Positions 26,379 to 35,412 of a stretch of 64,000 nt of DNA are shown one piece after another. Each line of letters starts with the position of its first letter. Position 1 is the stretch's first letter. The position numbers and the translations under genes were made by a program. The notes below the pieces were generated by a model, which had not been told where the DNA came from, searched no databases, and saw nothing but the letters and a program-made list of their open reading frames with translations. Origin of the DNA: Bog-473 sp963788125 (GTDB lineage Bacteria > Actinomycetota > Acidimicrobiia > Acidimicrobiales > RAAP-2); NCBI GenBank assembly GCA_963788125.1, contig CAWBFN010000002.1:1364001-1428000 (forward strand), written 5' to 3'.

Positions 26379-27295
26379 CACCTTCCGCGGTGGCGGCGAT
26401 CGACTGTGGCACGAACTCGACCCGGCTGCTGGTGGCCGACGCGGGTGGGCAGCAGCTGACGCGCCTCATGCGCATCACGCGCCTGGGTCAGGGTGTGGAC
26501 AGCCGGAACAGGCTGTCGCCCGAGGCGATCGCCAGGACGGTGGCCGTGCTGCGCGAGTTCCGGGAGTCGATGGACGCGTTCGCCGTCGATCGCACGCGCA
26601 TGGTCGCCACGTCGGCGGTGAGGGACGCAGAGAACGGGTCGGCGTTCGTCGAGGCGGCGACGGCGGCGGTCGGGGTGGCGCCCGAAGTCCTGTCCGGTTC
26701 CGAGGAGGGCGAGCTGGCCTACCGGGGAGCCAGCGCCGACCTGAGCCCGTTCGAGGGCGACACCCTCGTGGTCGACATCGGCGGCGGATCGACCGAGATC
26801 ACCCTGGGACGAGGCGACACGGTGACCTCGGTGTCCCTACAGCTCGGATGCGTGCGGCTCACCGAACGGTGTCTCACCAGCGATCCCCCGACGACCGAGG
26901 AGGTAGCTGCAACGAGGGTTGTCATCGAGAAGGCGCTCGACTCGGCGCAAGAGGCGATGCCCGAGCTCGCCGCCCTCCTCCCGGCCCGCCGCCTGGTGGG
27001 GCTGGCCGGCACGGTCTCGACGTTGGCCGCCCTCAAATTGGGGATCGCGGCGTATGACCAGGAACGACTGCATCATGCGGCGATCAGCCAGCAGGAGGTT
27101 CACGCCATGTGCGAGCAGCTGGCCGCCCTGTCGGCCCGCGAGCGCAAGGACCTCGTCGGAATGGTTCCCGGTCGCGAGGACGTGATCCTCGGAGGCGCGC
27201 TGATCCTCGAGATGGTCGTGGCGCTCGCCGGCGTGCCCGAGGTCATCGCATCCGAGCACGATATTTTGGACGGCATCGCCCTGAGCCTCCGCTGA
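26375..27295 (+). CDS. ppx: Exopolyphosphatase (Ppx/GppA family, short form)
   Basis: 306 residues from GTG 26375, which overlaps the DUF501 stop (GTGA). Actin-like ASKHA fold: phosphate-1 loop AAIDCGTNSTRLLVAD, ATSAVRDAENG, LSGSEEGELAYRGA, phosphate-2 loop VVDIGGGSTEITLG, and GLAGTVSTLAALKLG. It removes phosphate from polyphosphate ends or hydrolyses pppGpp. The short form without the HD-like C-terminal domain is normal for actinobacteria. The ~100 bases after it end the housekeeping block. Confidence 0.93.
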   Translation: MTPSAVAAIDCGTNSTRLLVADAGGQQLTRLMRITRLGQGVDSRNRLSPEAIARTVAVLREFRESMDAFAVDRTRMVATSAVRDAENGSAFVEAATAAVGVAPEVLSGSEEGELAYRGASADLSPFEGDTLVVDIGGGSTEITLGRGDTVTSVSLQLGCVRLTERCLTSDPPTTEEVAATRVVIEKALDSAQEAMPELAALLPARRLVGLAGTVSTLAALKLGIAAYDQERLHHAAISQQEVHAMCEQLAALSARERKDLVGMVPGREDVILGGALILEMVVALAGVPEVIASEHDILDGIALSLR

Positions 27296-27398
27296 GCGTG
27301 GTCGCCGATCGTCACGAGACGCGGCCGCTGTCGGGTTCGCCGGCGGTTCGCCCGGACCTGCTTTACTCTTCTGAAGCCACGTACCGGACGAGGTCACG

Positions 27399-29477
27399 AT
27401 GCCGATGAAGGACCAAGACGCCCCGCCTCCCGAGGCCGGATCGACCGACGAGTCGGTCCTTCTGGCGCGGCTTCGGGCCGCGGAGGCCGCCACCGAGGCC
27501 CTTCAGGGCGCGGCGCGAAGCCAGGAGAGTCTGGCGGATCAGCTCGCCGTCGCCATGCGGGAGGCGGCCACCGCCCGGCAGGTCGCCGTGGACGCGATTG
27601 CGGCAAACGGCCTGCGGGCAGCATTGGCCCATATCGCGCGGCGGTGGCGTAGACGGCTACCGGTGGCCCGCTTCCGACGACAGGAGGAGAGCGAGCCCGT
27701 CGCCCGCCGCCGACGACAGGACGACGACGACCCCGTGGAGTTGACCCTCGGCGAGGGCATGCACGACTTCCGCTATGCCGACTGGATCGAGCTTTACGAC
27801 ACGGTGGGCGAGGAGGAGCGACGTGCGTTGATGGCGGCGCTCGGGGAGTTCGGCGACCTGCCGCTGGTCTCCATCGTCTTCCCGGTGTACAACACGCCCG
27901 AGGAGTTCTTGCGCGAGGCGATCGACTCGGTAAAGGCGCAGCTGTACCCCAACTGGGAGCTGTGCATCTCGGACGACTGCTCGACCGAACCGCACGTAGC
28001 CAAGGTCCTCGAGGAGTACGCATCCCTCGACCCGCGCATTCTCGTCGATCGGCGGGACTCCAATGGACACATCTCGGCCTCCTCCAACTCGGCTATCGCA
28101 CAGGCCAGCGGCACGTGGCTCTGCCTGATGGACCACGATGACGTTCTGGCGGAACACGCGCTTGCCACGGCGATGCTGGCCGTGATGAGAACCCCGGACG
28201 CCGCCATTTTGTACAGCGATGAAGATCATCTGAGGCCGGGCGGGGTGCGGACAGATCCCTACTTCAAGCCCGACTTCGACCCGCTGCTCATTCTGGGCCA
28301 GAACTACTTCTCTCATCTCTCCATGGTGCGCGCCGACCTGGTCAGCCTGGTGGGTGGATTCCGCGAAGGAGTAGAAGGCAGTCAGGACTGGGATCTCGTG
28401 CTCCGCGTTCTCGAGCACATCAGACCAGACCAGGTCGTGCATGTGCCTCGCGTGCTGTACCACTGGCGAACCCACCCCGAGTCCACCGCGTCCTCGGTAT
28501 CGGCCAAGCCGTACGTGGTCGAGGCCTCGCGCCGGGTTGTGCAGGAACATCTGGACAGGATCGGGGTGGCCGCACACGTGTCGACGGTCTGGGGCAGCAG
28601 CTTCAACCGGGTCACGTGGGCGTTGCCACAGCACCCACCCAAGGTGAGCGTGATCATCCTTCCTCGCTCGGGATCCCGCCTTCGCCGTTGTATCGAGAGT
28701 GTTCGGGTTTTCACCACGTACCCCAACGTGGAGATCATCCTCATCGACGACGGAGGATTTCGGCCTCCGATGCGCCAGTTCCTCGTCGACCAGTCGAGCT
28801 GGTTCAAAGTCGTAGAGCAGAGCGATGATCTCGCGGACTCGGCGCAACGCAACTTCGCGGCCAAGGCGGCCAGCGGAGACATTCTCTGCTTCATGAACGA
28901 CGACGTGGAGGTCCTTACCGACTCCTGGTTGGAAGAAGTGGTCGGGATGCTCTCCCATCCCGGCATCGGCTGTGTCGGAACAAAACTCCTCTACCCCGAT
29001 CTCACGATTCAGCACGCCGGCATCGTCCTCGGCATCGGTGGAACGGTGGGGTACCCTCACCGACTGGTCTTCGACCGCCTCTCGTACGGGTACTTCGGCC
29101 GATTGAGGCTGGCCCAGTGCCCGACCGCGGTGAGCTGGTCCTGTCTGGCCGTCCGCCGAGCGGCGTTCAACGATGTGGGCGGATTCTCCGAGGAGCACTT
29201 CACCGGGGTGTTCGGCGACGTCGATTTCTGCCTCCGGCTGCGCGAAGCGGGGTGGCGCACGGGATGGACCCCGCACGCGGAGCTGTTCCACTTCGAGCTT
29301 CCCGAAGACACTCGCGGCACCGACGGCGCGAACGCCATTCGATTCGACCGCGACATCCGGTACCTGCAACGGCGGTGGGGGCAGTGCATCGAAAACGATC
29401 CCTCCTACAATCCCAATCTCTCACTCGCCCATGAATCGCTCTCTTTGGCCTGGCCACCCAGGAGGCCGTTTGGCTGA
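27399..29477 (+). CDS. Tandem-domain family 2 glycosyltransferase (two GT-A domains)
   Basis: 692 residues. A predicted coiled coil (residues ~20-65) and a basic linker precede the first GT2 domain (LVSIVFPVYNTPEEFLREAIDSV, CISDDCST, MDHDD, YSDEDH, GSQDWDLVLR). The second GT2 domain has VSVIILPRSGS, EIILIDDGG, FMNDDVEVL, SCLAVRRAAF and GDVDFCLRLREAGW. Both have acidic DxD-like metal sites; the second looks more complete. Such double GT2 proteins build repeating surface polysaccharides or O-antigen-like chains. No membrane span. First gene of the glycan cluster; ATG 27405 is an alternative start. Confidence 0.9.
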   Translation: MPMKDQDAPPPEAGSTDESVLLARLRAAEAATEALQGAARSQESLADQLAVAMREAATARQVAVDAIAANGLRAALAHIARRWRRRLPVARFRRQEESEPVARRRRQDDDDPVELTLGEGMHDFRYADWIELYDTVGEEERRALMAALGEFGDLPLVSIVFPVYNTPEEFLREAIDSVKAQLYPNWELCISDDCSTEPHVAKVLEEYASLDPRILVDRRDSNGHISASSNSAIAQASGTWLCLMDHDDVLAEHALATAMLAVMRTPDAAILYSDEDHLRPGGVRTDPYFKPDFDPLLILGQNYFSHLSMVRADLVSLVGGFREGVEGSQDWDLVLRVLEHIRPDQVVHVPRVLYHWRTHPESTASSVSAKPYVVEASRRVVQEHLDRIGVAAHVSTVWGSSFNRVTWALPQHPPKVSVIILPRSGSRLRRCIESVRVFTTYPNVEIILIDDGGFRPPMRQFLVDQSSWFKVVEQSDDLADSAQRNFAAKAASGDILCFMNDDVEVLTDSWLEEVVGMLSHPGIGCVGTKLLYPDLTIQHAGIVLGIGGTVGYPHRLVFDRLSYGYFGRLRLAQCPTAVSWSCLAVRRAAFNDVGGFSEEHFTGVFGDVDFCLRLREAGWRTGWTPHAELFHFELPEDTRGTDGANAIRFDRDIRYLQRRWGQCIENDPSYNPNLSLAHESLSLAWPPRRPFG

Positions 29478-30411
29478 GGAGGGGCCATCGGCGCCGGCGC
29501 TGGCGGTGCAGGTTGTGCTCTACCGTCACGACGCGGCCAGCGTGGCGACCCTGCTCGACAGCGTGGACCGCTCGGTCGCCCACGCGCAGGACCGCCACGC
29601 CATAGGCCCGAGCACGGTGCTGATCGGCGACTGCTCGCCCGAGCCGGCCCTGAACCCCGAGGACGCCGCCGCTGCTCTCGGGGACGGGGTGCGGGACGGA
29701 GTGCACGGTGGGAGTCGCTCACGCTTCAGCTATCGCCACTTTCAATCCAATCGCGGTTCGGCCGGCGGCAACAACGACCTCTTCGCTCTGTCCGTCAGCG
29801 ACCTCGTCCTCATCATCAACCCCGACTGCTACGCCAGCCCCAACCTGGTCTTCGAGCTCTGCCGTGCGCTGGACGACCCGCACGCCGGCATCGTCGAGGC
29901 GAGGCAGGTCCCGCTCGAGCATCCGAAGGAGTTCGACCGCCGTACGGGCGAGACGAGTTGGGCCTCTGGCGCGTGCATGCTGATCCGACGCGCTGTGATC
30001 GAGCGGATCGGCGGCTTCGACGAAGAGAGCTTCTTCATGTACTGCGATGACGTCGACTTCAGCTGGCGCGCCCGGCTAGGTGGCTATCGGGTCTTGTACC
30101 GGCCCACGGCGTGTGTCTTCCACGACAAGCGCCTCGATCCACACGGACAGGTGGTGGCGGGCGAGGCGGAGGTGTACTACTCGGCGGAAGCGTCGCTGAT
30201 GATGGCGTGGAAGTGGTCGCAGCCAGAGAGGGCGGAACGTCTCCGCCATGCCCTGTGGGAGTCGGGATCCGAACCGTATCGCCGGGCGGTGGAGGCGTTC
30301 GAGGACCGACGTGCCGCCGACCGGCTTCCCCCTCCGCTCGATCCGGAAGGGAGGGTGTCGCAGTTCATCGGCGTGAACTACGCCGCCCACAGGTTCGGTT
30401 ATGACGACTGA
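29470..30411 (+). CDS. Family 2 glycosyltransferase
   Basis: About 313 residues from TTG 29470, preceded by GGAGG; ATG 29431 would also work. GT-A/GT2 features (rhamnosyltransferase-like): AVQVVLYRHDAASVATLLDSV, the NRGSAGGNND loop, VLIINPDCY (metal site), TSWASGACMLIRRAV, MYCDDVDFSWRARLGGYRVLY, CVFHDKR. Overlaps the upstream gene by eight bases and the next by eleven, so it is cotranscribed with them. Confidence 0.85.
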   Translation: MAEEGPSAPALAVQVVLYRHDAASVATLLDSVDRSVAHAQDRHAIGPSTVLIGDCSPEPALNPEDAAAALGDGVRDGVHGGSRSRFSYRHFQSNRGSAGGNNDLFALSVSDLVLIINPDCYASPNLVFELCRALDDPHAGIVEARQVPLEHPKEFDRRTGETSWASGACMLIRRAVIERIGGFDEESFFMYCDDVDFSWRARLGGYRVLYRPTACVFHDKRLDPHGQVVAGEAEVYYSAEASLMMAWKWSQPERAERLRHALWESGSEPYRRAVEAFEDRRAADRLPPPLDPEGRVSQFIGVNYAAHRFGYDD

Positions 30412-31429
30412 GGGGGTGCCGTGCCCGGCGCCGAACGTGAGTGCCCTTCTCACCTGCCGATCCGACGACGTTCCCCGGATTGCCGAGACCCTCCTGTCGC
30501 TCGCGGCCCAGTCCGTCCGGGCATTCGACGTCCAGATCGTGGTGGTGGGCGGGTCGGATCCCGACGTGGGCGGCGTGGCGGAGCTGGTCGGCTCCTTCGA
30601 GGAGGGATTCTCCCGTCGGGTGCAGGTGACGGCCGTCGATCCGACCGCCTCGACGACCCCCTTCGCCCTCGGCGTGGGCCGCTCGCGTGCGCCCTACGTC
30701 GCGTCCCTCTACCCCGACGACGTCGTCTTCGCCCATTGGGCCGAGACGCTCGCCAGGCATCTGCCGGCGGCGGGTGGGAGGGCGATATCGTCGCTGGTGG
30801 CGGTGGAGCCCGCCGAGGAGATGTCGTGGGATGGCGGGCGGATCGTCACAACCGTTGAGCGACCACGGGTTTCTGAGGGCTTCGACCTGGTGGACTTCTT
30901 GGTCTCTCCTCCGGGGCAACCGCGCGGGCTGGCGCTGCCACGCAGCGCGGTCCAGCGCGTACTGGGCAGCGGGCTCCCCCCGGCGACCGAGGCCTGGGCG
31001 GTGCACCTCGCCGTGGCCATCGGCTGCGGCGTCCTCGCCACGGGGGAGGTGACCCACCTGAGCCGTCCACTGCGGTCGGGCGGTGGGCACCTCGCCGATC
31101 CGGACGAGTGGGAAGGCGACCGTCGCGCCGCGCTCGAGATCCTCGATGGGTGCGGCCTCACGCTGGGGCCCGGTGTGCTCGCGTCCCTGGAGGGATCGGC
31201 GCGGCGATCGACCGTGTCGCGCCTCGAAGAGGAACTGGACCTCGTCCGTGGGGAGCTCCGACGCTCGGAAGAGGTCGGTCGCGCCCACGCCGAGGCCGAA
31301 GCCGCCGCGCTGGCGAGCCTGGCGCGCCTTCTCTCCTCGAGAAGCTGGAGGGCCTCGGCGCCGCTGCGCCTGCTGGGAGGCCTGGCGCGGCGGCTGGAGC
31401 GGAAACCCCAAGGATCGCCCGACCCGTGA
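30401..31429 (+). CDS. GT2-like protein with C-terminal coiled coil
   Basis: 342 residues. N-terminal GT-A-like core: VSALLTCRSDDVPRIAETLLSLAAQSV, VVVGGSDPDVGG and SLYPDDVV, where YPDD may stand for the DxD metal site. The usual GT2 acceptor motif (ED or D near xxWxxR) is not clear, so catalysis is uncertain. Residues ~265-310 form a charged coiled coil (RLEEELDLVRGELRRSEE). The protein ends with SSRSWRASAPLRLLGGLARRL, a tail also seen in the methyltransferase at 34408. ATG overlaps the upstream gene. Confidence 0.7.
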   Translation: MTTEGVPCPAPNVSALLTCRSDDVPRIAETLLSLAAQSVRAFDVQIVVVGGSDPDVGGVAELVGSFEEGFSRRVQVTAVDPTASTTPFALGVGRSRAPYVASLYPDDVVFAHWAETLARHLPAAGGRAISSLVAVEPAEEMSWDGGRIVTTVERPRVSEGFDLVDFLVSPPGQPRGLALPRSAVQRVLGSGLPPATEAWAVHLAVAIGCGVLATGEVTHLSRPLRSGGGHLADPDEWEGDRRAALEILDGCGLTLGPGVLASLEGSARRSTVSRLEEELDLVRGELRRSEEVGRAHAEAEAAALASLARLLSSRSWRASAPLRLLGGLARRLERKPQGSPDP

Positions 31430-31460
31430 GGGTCGACGCACCCGGGGGCGCGACTACGAT

Positions 31461-32261
31461 GTGCGGCTGGTGACCTGGGAAAAGGCGACGCGACGGATCT
31501 CCCTGGGCGCCCCGGGCCCCACCTGGTCCCAGTTCCTGCACGAGATCGAATCGCTCGTCGGCGGTGAGAGGTTCGGTGTGCAGCTGAGCGGTCCATCGGG
31601 GGGCGACGCCATGACAGACCGGGTGGGGGAGGTCGTCTCCCGGGGATACTCGCTGCTGTCCCATGGCCGGTCCGACCCGGTGGAACTGGTGACGCGCCCT
31701 TCCGGAGTGCTCTACATCGTCTCACCGTTCGGCACCGCCGACGACATCCCGAGCTGGATCTCCCACGTTCCCTCGCGGCACTTCCGCCAGTACCTGTTGG
31801 CCCTCGACGCATCTGACGACGGGTTCGGGCGACTGGCGTCGGCCTGTGCCGGTGAGAGCTGGCACCTCGATTCGTTCGTGCCGCCGGGCGCCCGGGCCGA
31901 GTTCGTGGTCGAGTTCATCGGGAGCCGGGAGATCGATCTGGTGCAGGTGGTGAATGCGCGGCTGGGAGCGGACCTGGTGCCGACCCTGCGCTCCGCCTAT
32001 CCGTCTCTTCGGGTGGTTGCCGACGTGGACGGGAAGAGCGAGCCCGGTCGGGTGTGGTTGGCCTACCTCACCTCGCGGTACGGCAACGTGGTGGACGCGT
32101 TCTTCGCGTGGCAGCGGAACGACATCGCCCGACTGGAGGCGGCCCTCGTTCCCCCCACCAGAATCGTGCATCTTGGTGCCGACCACGAGGACCGGGACAA
32201 GGCAGCCGCGGCACTGCACGAGGAGCTCTATGGACGACTCATCGCCGAACTGGCCGGCTAG
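31461..32261 (+). CDS. GT4 N-terminal-domain-like protein without the catalytic C-terminal domain
   Basis: About 266 residues from GTG 31461 (or 263 from GTG 31470). The second half, IDLVQVVNARLGADLVPTLR, VWLAYLTSRYGNVVDAFFAW and RIVHLGADHED, resembles the N-terminal Rossmann domain of GT4 glycosyltransferases found in multi-domain surface-glycan enzymes. The C-terminal GT4 domain with the ExxxxxxxE donor site is absent: the protein stops 40 residues later and another GT2 gene begins by overlap. It could be a scaffold, a domain split from a larger enzyme, or a remnant. Confidence 0.65.
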   Translation: MRLVTWEKATRRISLGAPGPTWSQFLHEIESLVGGERFGVQLSGPSGGDAMTDRVGEVVSRGYSLLSHGRSDPVELVTRPSGVLYIVSPFGTADDIPSWISHVPSRHFRQYLLALDASDDGFGRLASACAGESWHLDSFVPPGARAEFVVEFIGSREIDLVQVVNARLGADLVPTLRSAYPSLRVVADVDGKSEPGRVWLAYLTSRYGNVVDAFFAWQRNDIARLEAALVPPTRIVHLGADHEDRDKAAAALHEELYGRLIAELAG

Positions 32262-34248
32262 CGGGACAGGAGTGGCGGTCGACCGCAGGGTGCGCCCGCA
32301 CGCCGAGGTGACGGTGAGCGCCGTCATACCGTTCTTCAATCACGGCATGGTGGTCAATGAGGCATTGGAGGCCGTCCGGCGACAGTCCCGACCGGTCGAC
32401 GAGATCGTCGTGGTCGACGATGGGTCGACCGAACCCTACAGTCTTTCCGTGCTCGCCCGGTTGGAGGACGTCGGCATCGCGGTCGTGCACCAACAGAACC
32501 AGGGTCCGGGATCTGCCCGGAATCTCGGGGTCGAACACTGCCGCGGTGATGCCATCTTCTTCCTCGACAGCGACGACGTCGTGAGCGATCACCACGTGCA
32601 GCGCGCGCTGGGCACGTTGGCCGGCGCACCGCCCGAAGTGGGCTTTGTCTATCCGGACATGCAGTTCATGGGCAACGAGCGCCATCTGGTGATCATGCCC
32701 CCCTACAACCTGTACCTCCTCTTGCACCGCAACTTTTGTTGCATGGGTGGGTTGATCGATCGGTCGGTCTTCGATGCCGGTTTCCGGTTCCGCTCCGACG
32801 GGCTGGTGGGGCAAGAGGATTGGGACTTCTTCGTCAACCTCGGGATGAGTGGGACGTACGGCTACCCCTTTCACGGGGCGCCGCTGGGATACCGCCGGTG
32901 GGGATTCTCCCGTTCCGATGCCGTCGTCGAGGCGCGGACCGGGCTGGCAGAGGTGCGGGAACATCACCCCGATCTGAGTGAGGGGGGACGGCTGCTGGCC
33001 ATCAAGAGGGAGTGGGCTCCCGCCCTGAGCGTGATCGTGCACAGCTCCGACGAGCATGTCGTGGCCGATCAGACGTGTGACGACTTCGAGATCGTCGTGT
33101 ACGAAGGCGAGCGTGCTCCCCCGGCCAGGGGCCGTTGGATCCTCATGCTGGCCGACCACGGCGCCGGCGCCCTGGGCGACCCCCGGTTCGTGGAGCGGGT
33201 GGTCCGATTGGCGAGCGGCCAGGCTCGGCCGGCGCCGATCTACCTCTATCCCCCCGCGGCGACCACGGCCACCACGGGGGGGTGGCGGCCGATCGACCGG
33301 TCGGCTGCCACCCGAGCCCCGTTCGGCATCGTCGCCGGCGGCTACCTCTACTCAGACTGGAGGGGGATGGCCGGCGGCGGTACCGTCGACCAGGTCCACT
33401 TCTGCGCCCAGCTCGACGCGTCGGTCGGGACCGAGCTCGGGCCGGCGCTCTGCTGGGAGTACGCCGGCATGCCCGACGAGGCCGCGCGCCCTCTACTGAC
33501 GTTCCGGCCGCCGCGCCCTCCGCCTGCTCCGCCCGGCGACGAACTGGAGGCAGCCGGCAACGAAGTGGAGCGAGCCTTTCGGCACCTGGAGGCAGCACCC
33601 CTGTTCATGCCGGCTTATGGCGCGCCCCGGCTGCCCAATGCTCTCGACCCGACCCGTGACGGACTGGGGGCGATCATCGAGCAGGAATGGTTGAGTTGGA
33701 TGCCGTCCCGGTCCCTGCAACTCAACCTGGTGGTGGATGTCCTCGGCCGGTCCACCCTGAAGACGAGCGCGCACCCCGACGCAGGATCGCTGGACGCGAC
33801 GTCCACGGACCCCGCGACGGTCCCGGTCGGATGGGTGTGGGCGCAACCCTTTCCGGGCACCGCCTGCCTGTTGTCGCACCGCGACCCCTCCACGCTCGCC
33901 GTCTCGTACCGGGTGATCCTCGAGGGCGCCGCGGAACCGAGTGACGCGGTGCTCGGCTACGTGCCGACGGAGTTCCTTCCCGGCCGAATCGGGCTTCTTT
34001 CCGCCATCGAGACGTCCATCGGCATGGTGCGGGGGCCACGGGGGGTGACACCGCCGCTGCTCCGTGATCTCCCGCCCGAGGTCTTCGTCGAGCCACCCTC
34101 CGTGCCACCGCCACCGCGGAGTGTGGTGAGCGCCGAGGGCGAGGTTCCCCCCCTGCCGCACCGATGGCCACACGTGGAGAGCGCCCTTCGGAGTTGGTCG
34201 CGAGCCCCCCGATCCTGGACCCGGCGGGCCCGGCGGGCCATCGGGTGA
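32230..34248 (+). CDS. GT2 glycosyltransferase with a long C-terminal domain of unknown function
   Basis: 672 residues from ATG 32230, overlapping the previous gene by 32 bases. The N-terminal GT2 domain is clear: VSAVIPFFNHGMVVNEALEAV, IVVVDDGSTE, GPGSARNLGVEHC, FFLDSDDVV (metal site), GGLIDRSVFDAGF, GQEDWDFFVNLG. After residue ~260 comes a second, poorly conserved region (LSVIVHSSDEHV, RGRWILMLADHGAG) with no recognisable motifs and a Pro-rich stretch near 430, then a basic tail. Probably a polymer-chain glycosyltransferase of the cluster. Confidence 0.85.
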   Translation: MDDSSPNWPASGTGVAVDRRVRPHAEVTVSAVIPFFNHGMVVNEALEAVRRQSRPVDEIVVVDDGSTEPYSLSVLARLEDVGIAVVHQQNQGPGSARNLGVEHCRGDAIFFLDSDDVVSDHHVQRALGTLAGAPPEVGFVYPDMQFMGNERHLVIMPPYNLYLLLHRNFCCMGGLIDRSVFDAGFRFRSDGLVGQEDWDFFVNLGMSGTYGYPFHGAPLGYRRWGFSRSDAVVEARTGLAEVREHHPDLSEGGRLLAIKREWAPALSVIVHSSDEHVVADQTCDDFEIVVYEGERAPPARGRWILMLADHGAGALGDPRFVERVVRLASGQARPAPIYLYPPAATTATTGGWRPIDRSAATRAPFGIVAGGYLYSDWRGMAGGGTVDQVHFCAQLDASVGTELGPALCWEYAGMPDEAARPLLTFRPPRPPPAPPGDELEAAGNEVERAFRHLEAAPLFMPAYGAPRLPNALDPTRDGLGAIIEQEWLSWMPSRSLQLNLVVDVLGRSTLKTSAHPDAGSLDATSTDPATVPVGWVWAQPFPGTACLLSHRDPSTLAVSYRVILEGAAEPSDAVLGYVPTEFLPGRIGLLSAIETSIGMVRGPRGVTPPLLRDLPPEVFVEPPSVPPPPRSVVSAEGEVPPLPHRWPHVESALRSWSRAPRSWTRRARRAIG

Positions 34249-34407
34249 CCTTCTCGTTCAGCCCCGGTCGTCGTTAAGCCCTGATCCTCGGGCCGGTGAA
34301 TTGGGCGTCCGTTATAGTGGGGACATAGGGCCAGTGGGGAACAGCGGGCCCGCTGCAGGCGCTCCGGGGACACCTTGACCAGCGGCGCTCGATCGAAGGG
34401 AAGCACG

Positions 34408-35412
34408 TTGGCTTTTGTCTATGACATGCCAGTCGACCCGGACGCAGAGAACAACACCCACGCATACTGCGTGGGCCTGGTCGGGCACAACAAGTCGGTC
34501 CTCGAACTCGGCTGCGCCACCGGCCACGTCACCAGGGCAATGGTGGATCGAGGGTGCAAGGTCGTCGGGATCGAGCTCGATGCCGCCGCCGCCACGGTCG
34601 CCGAGACATGGGCCGAGCGAGTGGTCGCCGGGGACATCGACCGCGGTGAGGTGTGGGACCAGATCGACGACGAATCGTTCGACGTGGTCCTCTGCGGCGA
34701 CGTCCTCGAACATCTCCGCGATCCTCTCGATACGCTGAGGTCGGCCGTTCGCAAGCTCAAGCCCGACGGGTACGTGGTGACCTCGTTGCCCAACGTGGCG
34801 CACGGCGACGTCCGCATGCTGCTCCTCGGTGGGTCGTTCCGCTACCGCGAGGTGGGGCTGCTGGACCGGACGCACCTCCGGTTCTTCACTCTCGAAACGA
34901 TCCGGGAGCTGCTGTGTGACGCCGGCCTCTTGGTCGTCGACACCAAGCGGGTCGTCGTCCCGCTCTTCGGCACCGAATTGGAGGTCGAGCGCGACGGCAT
35001 CCCTCAGGCGATCGTCGAGCGGATTCTGTCCGATCCTGAAGCACAGACGTACCAGTTCGTCATGAAATCAGTTCGCGACAACGGGACGCAGGCCGTCGCC
35101 GACCTTGCCGACCGGGTAGGTGCGCTGACCGCCTCGTCGGAGATCGTGCGTCGGGACTTGCAGGAGGCCACGGCCCTGAACGTCAGCCTGAACGAACAGG
35201 TCTCCCGCCTTCGGGATCACATTGAGGCCATGGACGGTCATGTCGCGGGTCTCGAGAGCACCATCGGGCACCTCCATCACGCGTTGGACGACAGCGAACA
35301 GAGATATCACGCCCTGCTGGCTACCAGGACCTTCCGGGCACTGGCACCGCTCCGGCGACTGTACGCCGGGCTCAGGGGGAGTCGTCCGCCCGCCCGTCCG
35401 CTCGGGAGCTGA
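34408..35412 (+). CDS. Class I SAM-dependent methyltransferase with C-terminal coiled coil
   Basis: 334 residues from TTG 34408, supported by GAAGGGAAG just upstream; TTG 34375 is the alternative. Motif I VLELGCATGHVTRAM, motif II VVGIELD, AGDID, and DVVLCGDVLEHLRDP (Ubie/Coq3-like motif IV), then LKPDGYVVTSLPNV. Residues ~235-315 are a coiled coil, and the end, TRTFRALAPLRRLYAGLRG, matches the tail of the protein at 30401. It probably O-methylates a sugar, perhaps capping a glycan chain (inference). Its 3' end overlaps the convergent gene at 35372 by 41 bases. Confidence 0.87.
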   Translation: MAFVYDMPVDPDAENNTHAYCVGLVGHNKSVLELGCATGHVTRAMVDRGCKVVGIELDAAAATVAETWAERVVAGDIDRGEVWDQIDDESFDVVLCGDVLEHLRDPLDTLRSAVRKLKPDGYVVTSLPNVAHGDVRMLLLGGSFRYREVGLLDRTHLRFFTLETIRELLCDAGLLVVDTKRVVVPLFGTELEVERDGIPQAIVERILSDPEAQTYQFVMKSVRDNGTQAVADLADRVGALTASSEIVRRDLQEATALNVSLNEQVSRLRDHIEAMDGHVAGLESTIGHLHHALDDSEQRYHALLATRTFRALAPLRRLYAGLRGSRPPARPLGS

